Positions 20,147-32,438 of a DNA stretch of 64,000 nucleotides are shown piece by piece. Every line of letters begins with the position of its first letter. Within the stretch, counting starts at the first letter, position 1. Below the pieces are notes generated by a model, which saw only the letters and a list, made by a program, of their open reading frames with translations, searched no databases and was not told where the DNA came from. A program made the position numbers and the translations under genes. Source of the stretch: Isoetes taiwanensis (lineage: Eukaryota; Streptophyta; Lycopodiopsida; Isoetales; Isoetaceae); contig JAJEKV010000004.1 of the NCBI GenBank assembly GCA_021234155.1, positions 31,136,368 through 31,200,367 on the forward strand, given 5' to 3'.

Positions 20147-23100
20147 TTATTTCCTACCCTTGCTTTTTCCTTTATGTGGCTTATGTTTCTTCTTCTGTAT
20201 AGATGCTTTGGCCTTGTTTATACTCAAACCCTCCAGCTTCTTGCTCATTTTTATGACACTTGCCATGCCCTTCCTAGCAGCAGCTCTCTTCCCTTCACGC
20301 CTGTTTAGCATTTTTGCATCCAAAGGCCAATATGCATAAGGCTCCATTTTTCCCTCCTGTTTGTTGTCTCCACCTCCCCCCTTTTTGTTAGCATACTCTT
20401 CGCCTTTGTATGCCCAACTGCTTGAAGCTTTTTGAGCTTTCTTACTCGCCACATCATGCTTGCCTTTCTTTGCAGGAAGCTTTTTCTTGCTTATTTTCTG
20501 CTGGCCATCAGTATCCTTTGCCTCTTCTATATCTCTCCTTCGTTTTTTGCGTGTATTATTCTCCGCGTTCACAATCAAACGACCATCTTCATTGAAGCAT
20601 AAATCATCATCTTCACAAGAGGTATCAGCTTTAGAATTAGAAACCGAAAGAACTGCACGTGTCTTTTTAGCATCAAGAAGATCAAGTGGTTCATTCCCTT
20701 CCTGCATATCCCCTGGTAGCCTTTTTGTAGATTTCAATAAGCGTCCAGATCTGGCAACAAACATGAGCAGCTCATCAATAAAAGCAAAAGCTAAAAGTCT
20801 ATTTAGTAAATGGATCTGTACTTTGCACTGTTCTTCGACTTGGTAGTTGAATGATTCTTCAACAGCATTGATGCTCTTGTATTTGTTTGCATTTCATCGC
20901 TATCATCATCAATATCTGAGAAGAACTCGGTATGATCCCATTTGCTATGCCTGTAGTAAACAGGACCAAAATTAGGCCAACGATAAAACTCACTTTATCA
21001 AAAGACTTCTTGACACACCTAGCTGTATTGGCCTGTGAAAATGAGGACTTCGCTTCATCTTCTGCCCCCGCCTTTGAAGCCTGTTTCTTCTTCTCCAGAG
21101 CATCCCGCTTCTGCAGAGATATCATCACTATATGTCAGAAAAATCATCAGTAACACATTTTACAAAGCCTTTCCGATGTGCTTTTTGTTGCCAGCTTCCA
21201 TAGTACAAAAGCTACAAAGAATAGCCAATCTCTTCTGGTTGAGGAGCCGGAAATGTAAATTAATGGGTAAGTACTTCAATTTGTCAAAGAACCTAGAGAA
21301 CTATATTTTCTGTTGCATAGTGCTAAAACAGCACCTTGCCTATTTCAAATTAGTTCTCGTTCAAACATTTCAGTAGTTTTAAATCACACTCCCTTGAAAT
21401 CTATGACAGAAAGACTTCTACTTGTTATATGACAATTATTATAGCAAGCCAACAGATAAATAAGGAGGGACGGACATGTTGAGAGAGGAAAAGATGGACC
21501 TTGCGAATATTTTTTAAAAGTTTTGCATGCTCCTCCGGCACAACAGCAGAGACCACATCCATGCCACATTTACGAATGAGTCTTTCAATAATAATGCGGA
21601 CCTATATTGAAAGAAACACTCTTGAGCACATTATCTTGTGGACATAATAACTGAGACAGCAAATGTGGCCCACCTTAGCCTTGAAACGATTTTTTGAATC
21701 GTTTATCCATAACAACAGTCCATCTACCAGTGACTTCAGGTGTTTTTCAAGATCTTCTGGTGACAATCTGGCAACAATAACTTTGGTGAATCCAAGAACA
21801 GACTGCAAAGGATCCAAAACCATGTCACAAAGGAAATAGAATCAGGACTAGAGGATAAAAATTAGATGTACCTTTACTATTTCACGGCTTCTCGTCTTTA
21901 ACAGCTCAAAAACTAACGGCAAAATATCTGGTATCACTTGACACAGATTAGATGAAAACTCGTAAATCAATCTTGAAATTGCAGTAATGGCTGCACTTTG
22001 CATTTGAGAAGACTTCCCTGCAATGCAGCCCGTAACCTGATACAACAGGAATAGTAGACTTCATGAATAGAACCCAGAAAAGATAAGAGTAGCCATCACT
22101 AATCACATTCATTTTTGGTCATATGAATTGGAAAATCTCTGTAGTCTACATAACTAAAGCTTTAATTCTAGTCGTCACAAGATGCAGTCTTTGTGAGACC
22201 ATGAAGTATTTTACAGGTATCCCTTAATTTTGTTCTCTGAAGTATCAGATAAAAATATTGAAAATGATCATAAAAACTCCAACATGTCTTGTGCAAAAAT
22301 GAAAAAGCAGGGATGTGTGTCTTGCAGGCAATGGTCTGCAGCTCGCTTGTATAAGGTAATAGATCCTCACCATAACAAAGAGCTTCATTAACTTCTCGTT
22401 TGAACCAGGTGTAGCATCAAGCATGCCATGGCCAATCCCCACAAGTAAATCATAGGCTTCATTTCTTGTTTTCTTATTTGTCTGCAAACAAGTTAGGTAA
22501 ATATTGAGCTTCAACGGATAACCTGAATAAAAAAATATGTCTGTAGAAGAGAGACCTCCTTTAACGAAAGAACAACTTCTACGAGCATGCTTTGTATTGC
22601 ATCATTGTCCTTGTCATTGCCAACCTAACAGATATATTGAAACATTCATCAGCTCGTTGACCTTCCAAGACAGTAAGTCCATGACAAATATCAAATAGAA
22701 GCAGTGCTTATGCATTACACCAACCTTCATTAGATGTAGTATTAGCACGTGTAACAGCAATAGGCGGTATCTTTTTGCGGGGGCCTGACAAGAGACTGTT
22801 GCTTCTTTTACCAAGCCCAATATCTCGTCTGACTTTTCAATGAGGAACTTTTTGTGTTCCTGAAATCAAACCACAGAATTTTAGACTAGTGCCAGATGAC
22901 AAACAATACAAGTAAAAGGTTTGTATGTACCTTTACAGTCCAGGCCAGGACTTTATATGCTTTTTTCTGGACTGCACCATCATTATCCTACAAAAGTTTT
23001 TAGTAAAAACCTGCTGGGTTACAATCATAGGGGCCAAATCTACAGATAGACATCGTTACCTGCAAGGCAGGTTTTGCAGTGGCATATAGGACCCTCAATG

Positions 23101-26100
23101 ATTCATCATCCAATCCTTGCATCAGTGAGAGCGCAAGATCCATAAACACACATCTGTATACTAAATGTGTCAGTTAAGTCCTTTAAAACAGCATGCTCTT
23201 GAACAAAATCTCTGTATGATGCATGACTGGGTCTAACGGTGGTTGACATGTGTCATGAGCTTATTCTGATCATATTCATTACGCAATATAACAAGAGCAT
23301 CATCATACATCACTTTTCCAGCTGTGCCCACAGCCCTCTATGGAGATTGGAATAAAATCAATCAGATGGCATTTGAATATTTTCTTCCATGTAAAGGGGA
23401 ACTAAAACCTTGTCAATACATGAAGCACCATGGAAAATGCAGCAGTCATATCCCATCACCTTCGCACAGAAGATTTTGCTTCTAAATTTGCATTATCAAC
23501 CTCCATGGCGCTAACACTCCCTTTTGTAGCTTCTAACAGCTGTGCTCCAATTCGCAGAAATGACTCCTTCACCCTTTTCTTGTCAGTTATGGCAGCAATT
23601 TGCCCAAGAACAGCCTGCAAGAAGTATGTAAAGGAACATGGGTAATAGCCACAAATGAGGAGACTCAAGATAAGAAAGATCATATTCTCCGCAGTGACAT
23701 AAAAATACAAACAATGACAACTTAAAGACATGCCAAAATCAACCCTTTATTTTTTTGCTCATTAGATAATTATCTATTGCTCATATAACATGAATCAACG
23801 TGACAAAGAAGCCTCATAATTGATAGCCTAAGAATCGAGTAAACCATATTTATATGTACTGGGACATCAGATTGAATGCCTCCTGAAAAACCAACCTGAA
23901 CATCACCACGTTTCTCAGGTGGCGCACTAACAAATATGTTCGATAATATAGGAAGATATTTGTGTGAAAAACTTGCAATTGCCTGCAAATTTGCGGATGC
24001 TACTTCTTTCGTATAGGCTAGTTTAGCATGTTCTTTGGCTGCAAGAAAAGCACTAGCCTCAGAGAAGCCAATATCAGCAGCCTCTACATCATCCCCATGA
24101 GCAAGTCTGTTTTGCTTAATGAGAATCTGAAATAAACAGCACGTTTGTATATACATAAGTCTATAAAATAGTAACTGGTATCAAACAATTTAAAAAGCTG
24201 CTCAAGATGCCCAAGAAGATTCCTTAAATTCTTACACACAAGGAAACGAATATAAACGCAACAAACACAATTACACAATTTATTTCAGAAACTGAAAAAC
24301 TCTGTGTAAATCATACTTGTAGACTTGCGCACAAAATGCCTCTAAGATCATCCTTCCCAAGCGCATCCCCTATTAGCTTTGCAATCTTACGGAAACTTTG
24401 TGTTGTGTCTGAAGGATAATTGCAGAATGATGGAAGTAAAGACCAAAGAGAATAACAGCATGCTTCCAGATTTTTTGATGCCACTGGTCTTCCATCAGCT
24501 GTGCACTATAGCATGAACAAAAATGGTTACTAACAACATCAATGTTTGTAACAAAAGACAAATCATAGAAATCTTACTCTGTTAGCCCTCTCAACAAGTT
24601 GATCACAAAGTGGTTTTATGTGTGTTACAAAATAGCATAATGTGGCGCCCACAATATGATGTTTTAATATAGGTAATAGCCATACCCGGGCTTCTGACAA
24701 GTCTTCTCTATCCACCTGCAAAGGGAGCAATTCCAAGAACTTTTCTGGCCCCATGGCCACCACAGCTGCCCCAACGGCAGTATGAAGCTGCAGCACAAGC
24801 ACAATAAAATAACATTCCGCATAAGTTCATTTCGAGGAACAGTTATCTGGAGAGACTTTTCCTGTAAAGTACACCTTTCTTAAGTCCAATACCTGTTTCC
24901 GCAAAGGCATATCAGTATCCTGAAGATTATGGAGTTCATCTAAGCTTTTTATAACTCCTGTCATCAACCTCTGTGACGCATGTCCTGCTCCTAAATGAGT
25001 TAGTATAGGACAAGCAATCAGACTGATAGAACAAGAAACATATGAAACTAACCTAGCCTGTCAAAAAGAGCTGATATAACGCCTAAAGCCATGCGCCATG
25101 CTCCTCTATATTGATAGCCAAGCATGCTCTCAGCTGTCACACAGATCCGTTCGATACAACTTGGAGGAGAGTTCCGCTTGTCCCCATGAAGCTGTATTTG
25201 GCATATGCCTTGCTGAATCATGCTATCATCAATACAGTTACCTATTAAAGCTTTCAAACAATCTGATGCGCCAAAAACCACTTCCTCCTGCTCAGATGCC
25301 AATAATCCTGCCAAGAGTACATTCAGTCGTTTTCTTCATAATTAACTAAACAGAATTCATACGTACCTGTAACTGCATGAAAGGCTACAGGGAGCTTCAT
25401 GCTGCATGTAGTATGATCAAGATTGTGAAGCTTAATAAAACCATTCCGTAATGCATGAATTGCACACATGTTTTCACCTATATCCCTTCTTTCAGTCGAG
25501 AGCAATGTGGACACCTGTTCTAAAGTGGTCCCAAGTATTGCATGTGGAATGTCTGTATTTATGCTAGTGCCTAATGCTTCAATAGCATTCAAACACTGCT
25601 TGGTAACCAGCCCCTGACGCAATCCAATAAGCAGCACTAGATGTGGCAATATTTTACCAACTGCCTTCCCTGACATGACAGGTAAGGCAATTCTCAATGC
25701 AGACAGCATATGCAGGATATCCACAGCACTTGATGCCGGATCAGATTTTTTGTTCTTCTGTTTACTTCCTTGTGTGCTCATAACTGCTTGTATAGACACT
25801 TCAAAAAATGTAACCAGAGCCTCACTTGCTCTCTCTAAAGTAGGAGGTACCTGGATGCTCCCTAATACAGATCCCATGGATGCCTGTGCCCGCTTTCTAA
25901 CCTGCATGCATTGTCACAAAATAAGATTACTATATCCAATTCTAGTGTGCAAGGTTATCAGTTATATAGGATCTTGTCCTGCTTCCCACAAGCCAATTTC
26001 TCCAATAAACTTTTGTTTAAGTAATAAATGTTTGAGGTGCTCCAATGGGTTCAGTAGTAAATGAAGTTGACTTCTATTAACCATGAACAATTCTACTTCT

Positions 26101-27076
26101 TATCCTCAAACTGCATCAAGCAATGCACAAAACCTGCATATATTGGTGAGCTATGGACGGTTTTCCGCAATGTTATGGTTCTCAAATCAAGGATTAGACT
26201 AAGACACCAATCCTATAACTGTTGATCTGGGATCAATGGCGCATTAATCCTTCTGAAATTGGCAAGATTTCTGGCATATGTCTGACCATGAGTTTGCATG
26301 GGGATCTTAGTGCAGGGGTTACTTGAAGATTTTAAGTGAAGCTGGAAATAGGAACAACCTGGGTAGCATGGTTCCCTTCATACTCAATAGACATGAAAAT
26401 ATTGCTGATTCTCATCAAAAGTCGTCAAACTATGGCCAATTTCCATTTTATCAATTCCTAATTTATGGTCCAATAGCAACATGGTGAGCTGTTTATTAAA
26501 ATGATAAAAAAGGCTGGACCAAGCAATGGAAAGCTAAATCTAACAGATGTAAAATCTGTTTCGTACCTTTGGCCTGTGATCAATAGAACGTTTAAGCAAA
26601 ACGTTGAAAGATGGAGCTAAAGTTAGCCAATTTGTATGATCCACAGTACGAAGTAAATGCTCCATACAAGTCAAACCCATCTTCACAGTAGCAGGTTCCA
26701 TGTTCTCTTCCTTCAAGATTTTCACCATCAACGCAAGAGCATTATCTCCTTTAGACCGCAGAACTGGGGCCGGGACTTTAGGCAACACCATAGCCAAAAA
26801 GGTGCAGAAGGCCGTGGTAACTGTTCCAGCCACATCTTGGGCACCTGCATCACATTGGCGCTCTAAAGATGACATTGTTGCTGCAAAATAAGCTGTGGGA
26901 GATGCAGGAAGCCCTTGTTCTTTGAGCACTTCCATCATGGCCCCTACCACAGCGCGTAATTGCTGATGTTCTGGAGCTGTGGAATTCCGATACCTATGCA
27001 TAACAAGCATACCCAAGTCAACCTCTGTAGTCGCCAGGCCGCCATGATCATCGACATCTAGTTCGTCCATGGCCAC
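20147..27076 (-). CDS. RRP12: RRP12-like ribosome biogenesis protein (NUC173 domain)
   Basis: Nucleolar HEAT-repeat protein needed for maturation and nuclear export of pre-ribosomal particles; yeast Rrp12 works with the Ran GTPase on pre-40S and pre-60S. The spliced frame gives 1,289 residues, the normal family length. Residues 1-170 form the N-terminal helical part. The central NUC173-type region includes YSLWSLLPSFCNYPSDT (about 554-570). HEAT-type helices follow with VQKKAYKVL, NKKTRNEAYDLLVGIGHG and RLIRKCGMDVV. The tail is family-typical: WDHTEFFSDIDDDSDE (acidic), EPLDLLD (1109-1115), GRLIVN (1145-1150), WAYKGEEYA (1201-1209), EPYAYWPLD (1225-1233), then a Lys-rich nucleolar-type end. 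Start: the first Met, in GCCATGGCC context; a second ATG lies two codons later. All exons are open and every splice junction keeps phase, so the gene looks intact, unlike everything around it. Confidence 0.95.
20147..27076 (-). other. RRP12: Exon map of the RRP12-like gene
   Basis: Exons on the minus strand, 5' to 3': 27076-26567, 25901-25367, 25307-25053, 24990-24893, 24787-24578, 24505-24317, 24126-23896, 23614-23460, 23153-23060, 22987-22931, 22859-22725, 22624-22556, 22481-22371, 22036-21872, 21802-21674, 21601-21500, 21110-21019, 20950-20822, 20750-20147. All introns are GT-AG. Lengths sum to 3,870 bases including the TAA stop. The first intron is the longest (665 bp); many are under 100 bp. 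Exon 17 uses a donor GTGTGT at 21018 rather than a stronger-looking GTGAGT further on, because only the former keeps frame and gives the conserved TAR-x-SKWDHT block. The exon 18 to 19 junction (donor GTACAG) is the least certain. Confidence 0.85.
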
Positions 27077-27460
27077 GACTAGAACCCTAGAATTCTTGCT
27101 TAAACCCTATCTCTTGAAGAAGCTTGTCTATCTATCTAATAACATATATAATTCTGCTACAAATATGCTTTTGGCATATTCTTTGCTGATGCTTGCTTCT
27201 AAAAATGCCACGTATTTGAGGACAAATTAGGGCTAAAAATTTAAGAAAAAGGAAAAAATATGAAGGGCAAAAGGGTGTTGTTCCCGCCGGATTTGAGGAA
27301 GAGTCCACAGCCGATAATGCAATCAACTGCATTCCCAATTATCCTTTGAAAGATTCAACGCATTCGGCGCCTAGCGCCACCGCCTTTAGCGCTTAGCAGC
27401 AACACCTTGAGCACCATCGTTCTGAGTAGCCGACATCAGCACATGTTCCCATAGTCGGAT
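27077..27460 (-). promoter_or_regulatory. RRP12-like 5' UTR and upstream region
   Basis: Directly before the start codon the minus strand has short AAACCCTA/TAGGGTTT-type words (near 27085 and 27105), which resemble telo-box elements common before plant ribosome-biogenesis genes. No clear TATA box. The region ends where the minisatellite and chromovirus begin. Confidence 0.45.
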
Positions 27461-27650
27461 ATAGGCAGCATTGATTTCTAGCATCAATTTACCCAGCATC
27501 AATTTCTTCTTTTTCCAGCATCGATTTTTCAGCGTCGGTTGTACCCAGCTGCGATTTCCTCCGCATCAATTTTGACCAGCCACGATTTCCCAGGATCAAT
27601 TTTGCACAGCCACGATTTTCCTAGTCACGAATTTTCCAGTCACGTCTTAA
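27461..27650. repeat. Degenerate minisatellite
   Basis: About ten loosely spaced variants of CAGC(A)TCAATTT / CAGCCACGATTT at 14-22-bp intervals between the RRP12-like promoter and the second chromovirus. Confidence 0.65.
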
Positions 27651-27654
27651 GGCA

Positions 27655-28500
27655 GATTTAGAGCAATTACCTAAGGCAATTGCTAAGCTGGTTAAGGAAT
27701 TTCAGGACCTCTTTTCAGATGAAATGCGTGAATTACCGTCCTATAGAGGCATAGACTATGAGATCACTCTCGCACTGGATGCTAAGCTGACTAGCAAAGC
27801 TCCCTATAGGATGAGCACTTCAGAGCTAGCAGAGCTAAAGCAACAATTGCAGGAATTGCTAGAGCTAGGATTCATTTGACCGAAGCTCCCATTCTTTTTG
27901 TAAAGAAGAAAGACAGAAGTCTAAGAATGTGCATTGCTCAATAAGCAAGTGATAAAGAACAAGTATGCATTTCCAAGAGTAGATGACCTAATGAACCAGC
28001 TCCAAGGAGCAAGAGTCTTCTCTCCAAAATTGACCTAAGGTTGGGCTATCACCAAATTCGCATGAACGAGGAAGACATTCATAAGATCACTCTCAGAATG
28101 TGGTATGGGCACTGTGAAGTTACAATCATACCCTTTGGTCCATCAAATGTTGTGGTGACTTTCATGCGCTTGATGAACGACATCTCCGGAGATTTCTTAA
28201 ACGAATTCGTTATCATCTTTTTTGATGACATTCTAATCTATAGCAATTATATGGAAGAGCATGCGATGCATTTAAAGACAGTTCTAGACAAGCTAAGACG
28301 ACGTCGTCTATATGCTAAGTTCTCCAAATGCCATTTTGCAATAGGTAGAGTGGTATTTGGGGCATGTGGTCACATTGAAGGGAATCTCCACCGACCCGGC
28401 AAAAATGGAAGGCATAGTAGATTGGCTAGCTTTCTTGGCTTAGTGGGCTAGAACTAAAAGTTTGTAAAACCTTGCCAAGTGGGCATCCCCCTTCTCGGAC
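27655..28500 (+). pseudogene. Reverse transcriptase of second chromovirus
   Basis: Early blocks include LVKEFQDLFSDEM and APYRMSTSELAELKQQLQELLELGFI, followed by broken VKKKD and [14 protein letters not shown] blocks. The open part 28041-28451 reads GYHQIRMNEEDIHKITLRM, then the catalytic box VIIFFDDILIYS (about 28207-28242; usually F/Y-V/I-DD), KLRRRRLYAKFSKCHF and a degraded FLG block. One base shift near 28030 and others near 28365 break the frame. Confidence 0.85.
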
Positions 28501-28559
28501 CTCCCTAATAATAAGAAAGTAAAGGATTGGGCGGCACAATGGTTAGAGAACATTCAAGC

Positions 28560-29010
28560 TTCCTTCGAAAATCTCAAAGAAGCCTTGACGACAGCGTCAA
28601 TGCTCACCCTATCAGATCTAAGCAAGGATAAGCTAGTAGCAACGGATGCAAGTAAACTAGCAATGGGTAAAGTCCTCATGCAAGAAGGAAGAGTAGTAGC
28701 CTACGACTCTAAAAAGATGAATGAGTCCGAACAATGCTATTCAACGCATGGCTCGGAGCTTCTAACAGTTGTAAGAGCTCCTCACATATGGAGACACGAC
28801 TTACTTGGCAAGAAATTTCAGTTGGATACTGCATTAGAGCCTCTAGTATATCAAGACACAACTACTCCTCAATTTGTGGCAAAGGCGATGGATAGAATTT
28901 CTCGAAGAATATGACTTTGAGATAGTATATAAGCTAGACAAATTTAATGTGGTTGCCGATGCGCCCTCTCGATGGCCTCTAGAGACAAAAGTGCATTGCA
29001 ATGCCACCTC
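28560..29010 (+). pseudogene. RNase H of second chromovirus
   Basis: Open from 28585: a LVATDASKLAMGKVLMQEGRVVAY block with the catalytic Asp, then MNESEQCYSTHGSELLTVV with the Glu. A frame change near 28870 leads to RWIEFLEEYDFEIVYKLDKF and VVADAPSRW, the conserved RNase H C-terminus that precedes the integrase. Confidence 0.85.
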
Positions 29011-29189
29011 CACCTCAAGCGAGTTTGGCAAGAAGATAGCTATCCCTTTTACACGAAATTCAAGCATGTAAGGGATAGTCTTTGCAAGAACGTAAGGACA
29101 AACAAGGAGAGAGAGGCCTTCAAGCATTTTAAAGAGGAAGGCAATACTTTATATCACAAGAACAAGTTATGCGTACATGAAGCATAAGG

Positions 29190-30180
29190 GGTAAGGAAGC
29201 TAATTTTACATGATACGCACAATAGCCCTATTGCCGACCATGCAGGATTTATGAAGACCTACTTCAAGATTAGAAGTAGCTACTTCTGGCTGGGCATGAA
29301 GAAGCAGATAGCCAGGCATATCCAGGAATGCCAGTTGTGTCAGCAGAGAAAAGAAGAACAACTTCGAATCTTGGAAGCTTTGGAACCTCTGGCAGTGCTA
29401 GACGCCAAGTGGAAAGTTGTCAGCATGGATTTCATAACGGGCCTTTCAAGGACAATAAGGGGCTTTGATGCTTTGATGGTTGTGGTAGATAAGTTATCTA
29501 AAATGGCATATTTCTTGCCATGCCACACTACAGATACATCTTTGGATATAACCTTATTATTTACCAAAGAGATATTCGATTGCATAGAATGCCCAAGGCG
29601 ATCGTCTCTGATAGAGATCCGAAGTTCATCATGCCTTTTGGCAAGACTTCTTCAACACGATCTGCACCAAGTTGTGGATGAGTTTTGCTTATCATCTGTA
29701 GACAGACAAGAAAATCGAGCATACCAATAGAATCTTGGAGGACATATTGAGAAACTATGTTTGGAACAAGCAATCTAAGTGGGCCGAGTACATCCACCTA
29801 GTCGAATTTGCATACAATAGTACGAAGCAAGGGTCATCGAAGACGTCTTCCTTTATGAACAATTATGATTATCAATGCTTAATCCCAAATACGTGGCATG
29901 ATCTAGTGTCCATGGTGGAAGTTTCTCAACAACTTATGGCAAGTATGCAGCATCCTGTAGAAGAGGTGTGGGAATATCTCCTAGTAGCAAGGGCATGTCC
30001 GAAGAGTCTAGCAGATAGACATAGAACTCCTCGAGAGTTTGTTGTGGGAGATAAAGTTTGGCTCAAGATAAAGGTGAAGCAAGTGAAGCTCTGCATTGGC
30101 AATTGTAAGAAACTTGCTCCAAGATGGGCAGGGCCTTTTACGATTGTCAAGCGAATAGGGAGCCAGATGATTTAAGCTTG
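29190..30180 (+). pseudogene. Integrase of second chromovirus
   Basis: The zinc-binding region is nearly intact: H...H before 29251 and CQLCQQRK (about 29329-29352). The core has the first Asp in VVSMDFITGL. The second Asp block (SDRDPKF) is readable only in another frame near 29605-29630. The Glu region RILEDILRNYVW and SKWAEYIHLVEFAYNS follow after another shift. The C-terminal GPY/F-like module GDKVWLK...LAPRWAGPFTIVKRIG (30050-30165) is present. Frameshifts at about 29585, 29620 and 29735 make it a pseudogene. Confidence 0.87.
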
Positions 30181-30309
30181 ACTTACCTGCTCATCTAAAA
30201 GTTCATAAGCTCTTCGATGTAAGCTTATTAAAGAAACATACTCCAAACCTGGAGGAAGTTTGGAGACTCCAAAATGACAGACTGAGTTACTTCTCGACAA
30301 GGCATTCAA

Positions 30310-30440
30310 GAAGATGCAAAGGTCAGAGTTCCTTAAGTACCTGGTCACTTATCCGTAGAAGGTGCGACATGGGTATTAAAACATGATTTAGAGAAGCATT
30401 ACCCATAGTTTATGGAGCAATTCGACAGCCAAGTCGCCTC
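30310..30440 (+). pseudogene. Decayed chromodomain
   Basis: In alternating frames: FLKYLVTYP, stop, then EGATWVLKHDLEKHYP and FMEQFDSQVASDLVDAG. The YLV...GATWV spacing is that of retroelement chromodomains; the Trp of the usual KW-x-G is lost. Confidence 0.6.
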
Positions 30441-30480
30441 TGACTTAGTCGACGCCGGCTAGTCAAGTAAAGTAGTCTAG

Positions 30481-31119
30481 CCTAGTGCTTGGGACCTAAG
30501 AGAGATGATGAGATGCATCCGTAGGTAGTCTAGATGCACAGATGGCTAAGCAGATGATCATCATCCTAGATGTTCCCTAGGCTTAAACCTTCAGGGCCAT
30601 GATGCACTGCGCGTGCCCATTACAGGGAGTCATGTAGATTAAGCAGGTGCTTGTGGGCAATGATGGGATTGTCTTAAATATTCCTTAGCCATGATGCACT
30701 GCGTGTGTACTGTTTTGTTTTATAATAGGTTATGCATCCTCCTGAACTATCATAATGCCCCTAGAGCAACTCGAATATCATGATGTTGTCTATGACTATC
30801 CTTCTAACAGGTCATTAATAACATGTTTAGTGATTTTTTTGGTTTCTCAACATTATTTTCATATCATTTCATCTATATCACCAAATGTTGAAGGAACGAC
30901 AGAAGTCAAATGCTTCGACCTAAATTACTGTTCTGAATGCATCCTCCAGATTAGCTACATTTGCAGAGGATAAGTTGTTTCACTCTCATGTCATTATTAT
31001 CGAATTAGAGTCAGACCAACTTCTTTCCATTGCTACTATATTCATATATAAGAAATCCAAGAGCTCGAACTCGAGATGCGATTCTCACTACAATCCTCGG
31101 GGCATTACCATTTCAATCC
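30481..31119. other. No gene seen; possible LTR remains
   Basis: Non-coding sequence after the chromovirus. CATGATGCACTGCG occurs at about 30598 and 30691. A 60-bp block at 30709-30770 is similar to 31254-31316 in the adjoining segmental duplication. Confidence 0.4.
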
Positions 31120-31639
31120 GTTGTATTGTACATCAGACCTGCATCAACATGGCAAACTTTGAGCATCATTTAAAGATCTAATGAATTAAGTGGGAATTTG
31201 CTCCTTAATCAGCGCTAACAACATCAATCTCCCAAAAAAACTTGCATAGGCTCTGTTTTGTTCAATTTATACTAGGCAATCCATCCTCTCGAACTATTAT
31301 GATGCCTAGAACAAGGTACATGCCAATGAATAGAATCTAAAGTCAGTTGTCCGTCTTCCTTCAGTGATAGAAGATGGTTGAAGAGGAGAAAGACTATGTG
31401 GACCATATGAGGCCCACTCCTTTGCATCATGCCTACCCTCCATCGTTATGGCGGACATACTTTGCACTCCAAATAACATCACAAATAAAATGGTTGCACA
31501 CAACACTAAACTGTATATTACATTCATTCGACTTACTCCAACTGCACCTAAAACGATGCATAGAGTTAGACAACAATTTATTTATCTATTTCATTCACAT
31601 TTTATTATAATACATAACCATATCAAATCAAAATCATTG

Positions 31640-32438
31640 CTATAGCCATTACTTGGTCTTCTTCTACATTCAATCCATATCTCCATTCCAAAGTATCTGT
31701 TTTATGGTGGCAAATCATTCATCCTTGTCTGCGTGTTAATTTTCTGATGCACAGATTTCGTCCAGAGGTATCTGCACTTTGTCCCTTATGTGCACAGAGG
31801 AACAAGACAATTGAGCATTTCTTCTTCCTGTGTAGACATGTCAGGCATGCTTGGTTGAATCTCTTCTTCTTCTTCTTCTTCTTCTTCTTCTTCTTCTTCT
31901 TCTTCTTCTTCTTCTTCTTCTTCTTCTTCTTCTTCTTCTTCTTCTTCTTCTTCTTCTTCTTCTTCTTCTTCTTCTTCTTCTTCTTCTTCTTCTTCTTCTT
32001 TTGTTGCAATTTGAATAGCCAGCAAGTGTTATTAGCAGTCTATCCAAATGGGTCGGAAAATTTGGCAAAAAGGGTGTTTCATTTGGCTTCTGCATAGATC
32101 ATTTGGTCCATTTGGAAAAGAAGGAATCTTCTCATATTCAAAAGGTCTTGCTTGTTCATATGCACAGGTCCTTCTCGATGCCCAACAATGAATTGTCAAA
32201 GCACTCAGGTGTTTATCAATTGCTAATGAGGTAAAGAGCCGTATTTGGAAGCACTATCTTCAGATTCACACTTACTCATGAGATTTTGCTTGCTCTTCGC
32301 ACTGTTTAGATGTTGTATTTGAGTGGGGTGGATTTGCTCTGGTGGACATTCTCTCCACTGAGTTTTTAGTCCCCATTGTACTTTGTAACTCTCTCTGGAT
32401 AATAAAGGCTCAAGTCCTTCAAAAAAAAAAAAAAAAAA
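31640..32438 (+). mobile_element. 5'-truncated L1-type LINE 3' end (copy A)
   Basis: Encodes the zf-RVT end of ORF2: HRFRPEVSALCPLCAQ, then IEHFFFLCRHVRHAW with the Cys-Cys-His-Cys ligands. After a microsatellite interruption it continues as CNLNSQQVLLAVYPNG. A 3' UTR with AATAAA and an 18-base A tail (32421-32438) follows. Same insertion as 51480-52157. Confidence 0.85.
31861..32000 (+). repeat. TTC/GAA microsatellite, about 46 units
   Basis: Near-pure (TTC)n replacing the GTGGCTTCAAGGCCTCTTTCG-like stretch seen at the same place in the paralogous copy near 51705. Poly-Phe, poly-Lys, poly-Glu and poly-Arg frames here are artefacts. Confidence 0.97.

Larger units (their letters stand above)
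27650..30480 (+). mobile_element. Second Ty3/gypsy chromovirus, decayed pol
   Basis: Holds RT, RNase H, integrase and a decayed chromodomain in plus orientation, with many frameshifts and stops. No gag, protease or LTRs were recognised. Its RNase H-integrase blocks match those of the minus-strand relic at 62.6-64.0 kb, so both belong to one family, distinct from the Tcn1-like element at 5.6 kb. Confidence 0.85.

Noticed and set aside
23314-23337. A 24-base microexon between RRP12 exons 8 and 9
   Set aside because: GT-AG sites and phase would allow it, but exons 8 and 9 already join in phase and give a natural RRCVFMDLAL helix, so it is not needed.
31719-32097. Open frames of poly-Lys, poly-Glu, poly-Arg and poly-Phe
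   Set aside because: Pure artefacts of the TTC microsatellite.
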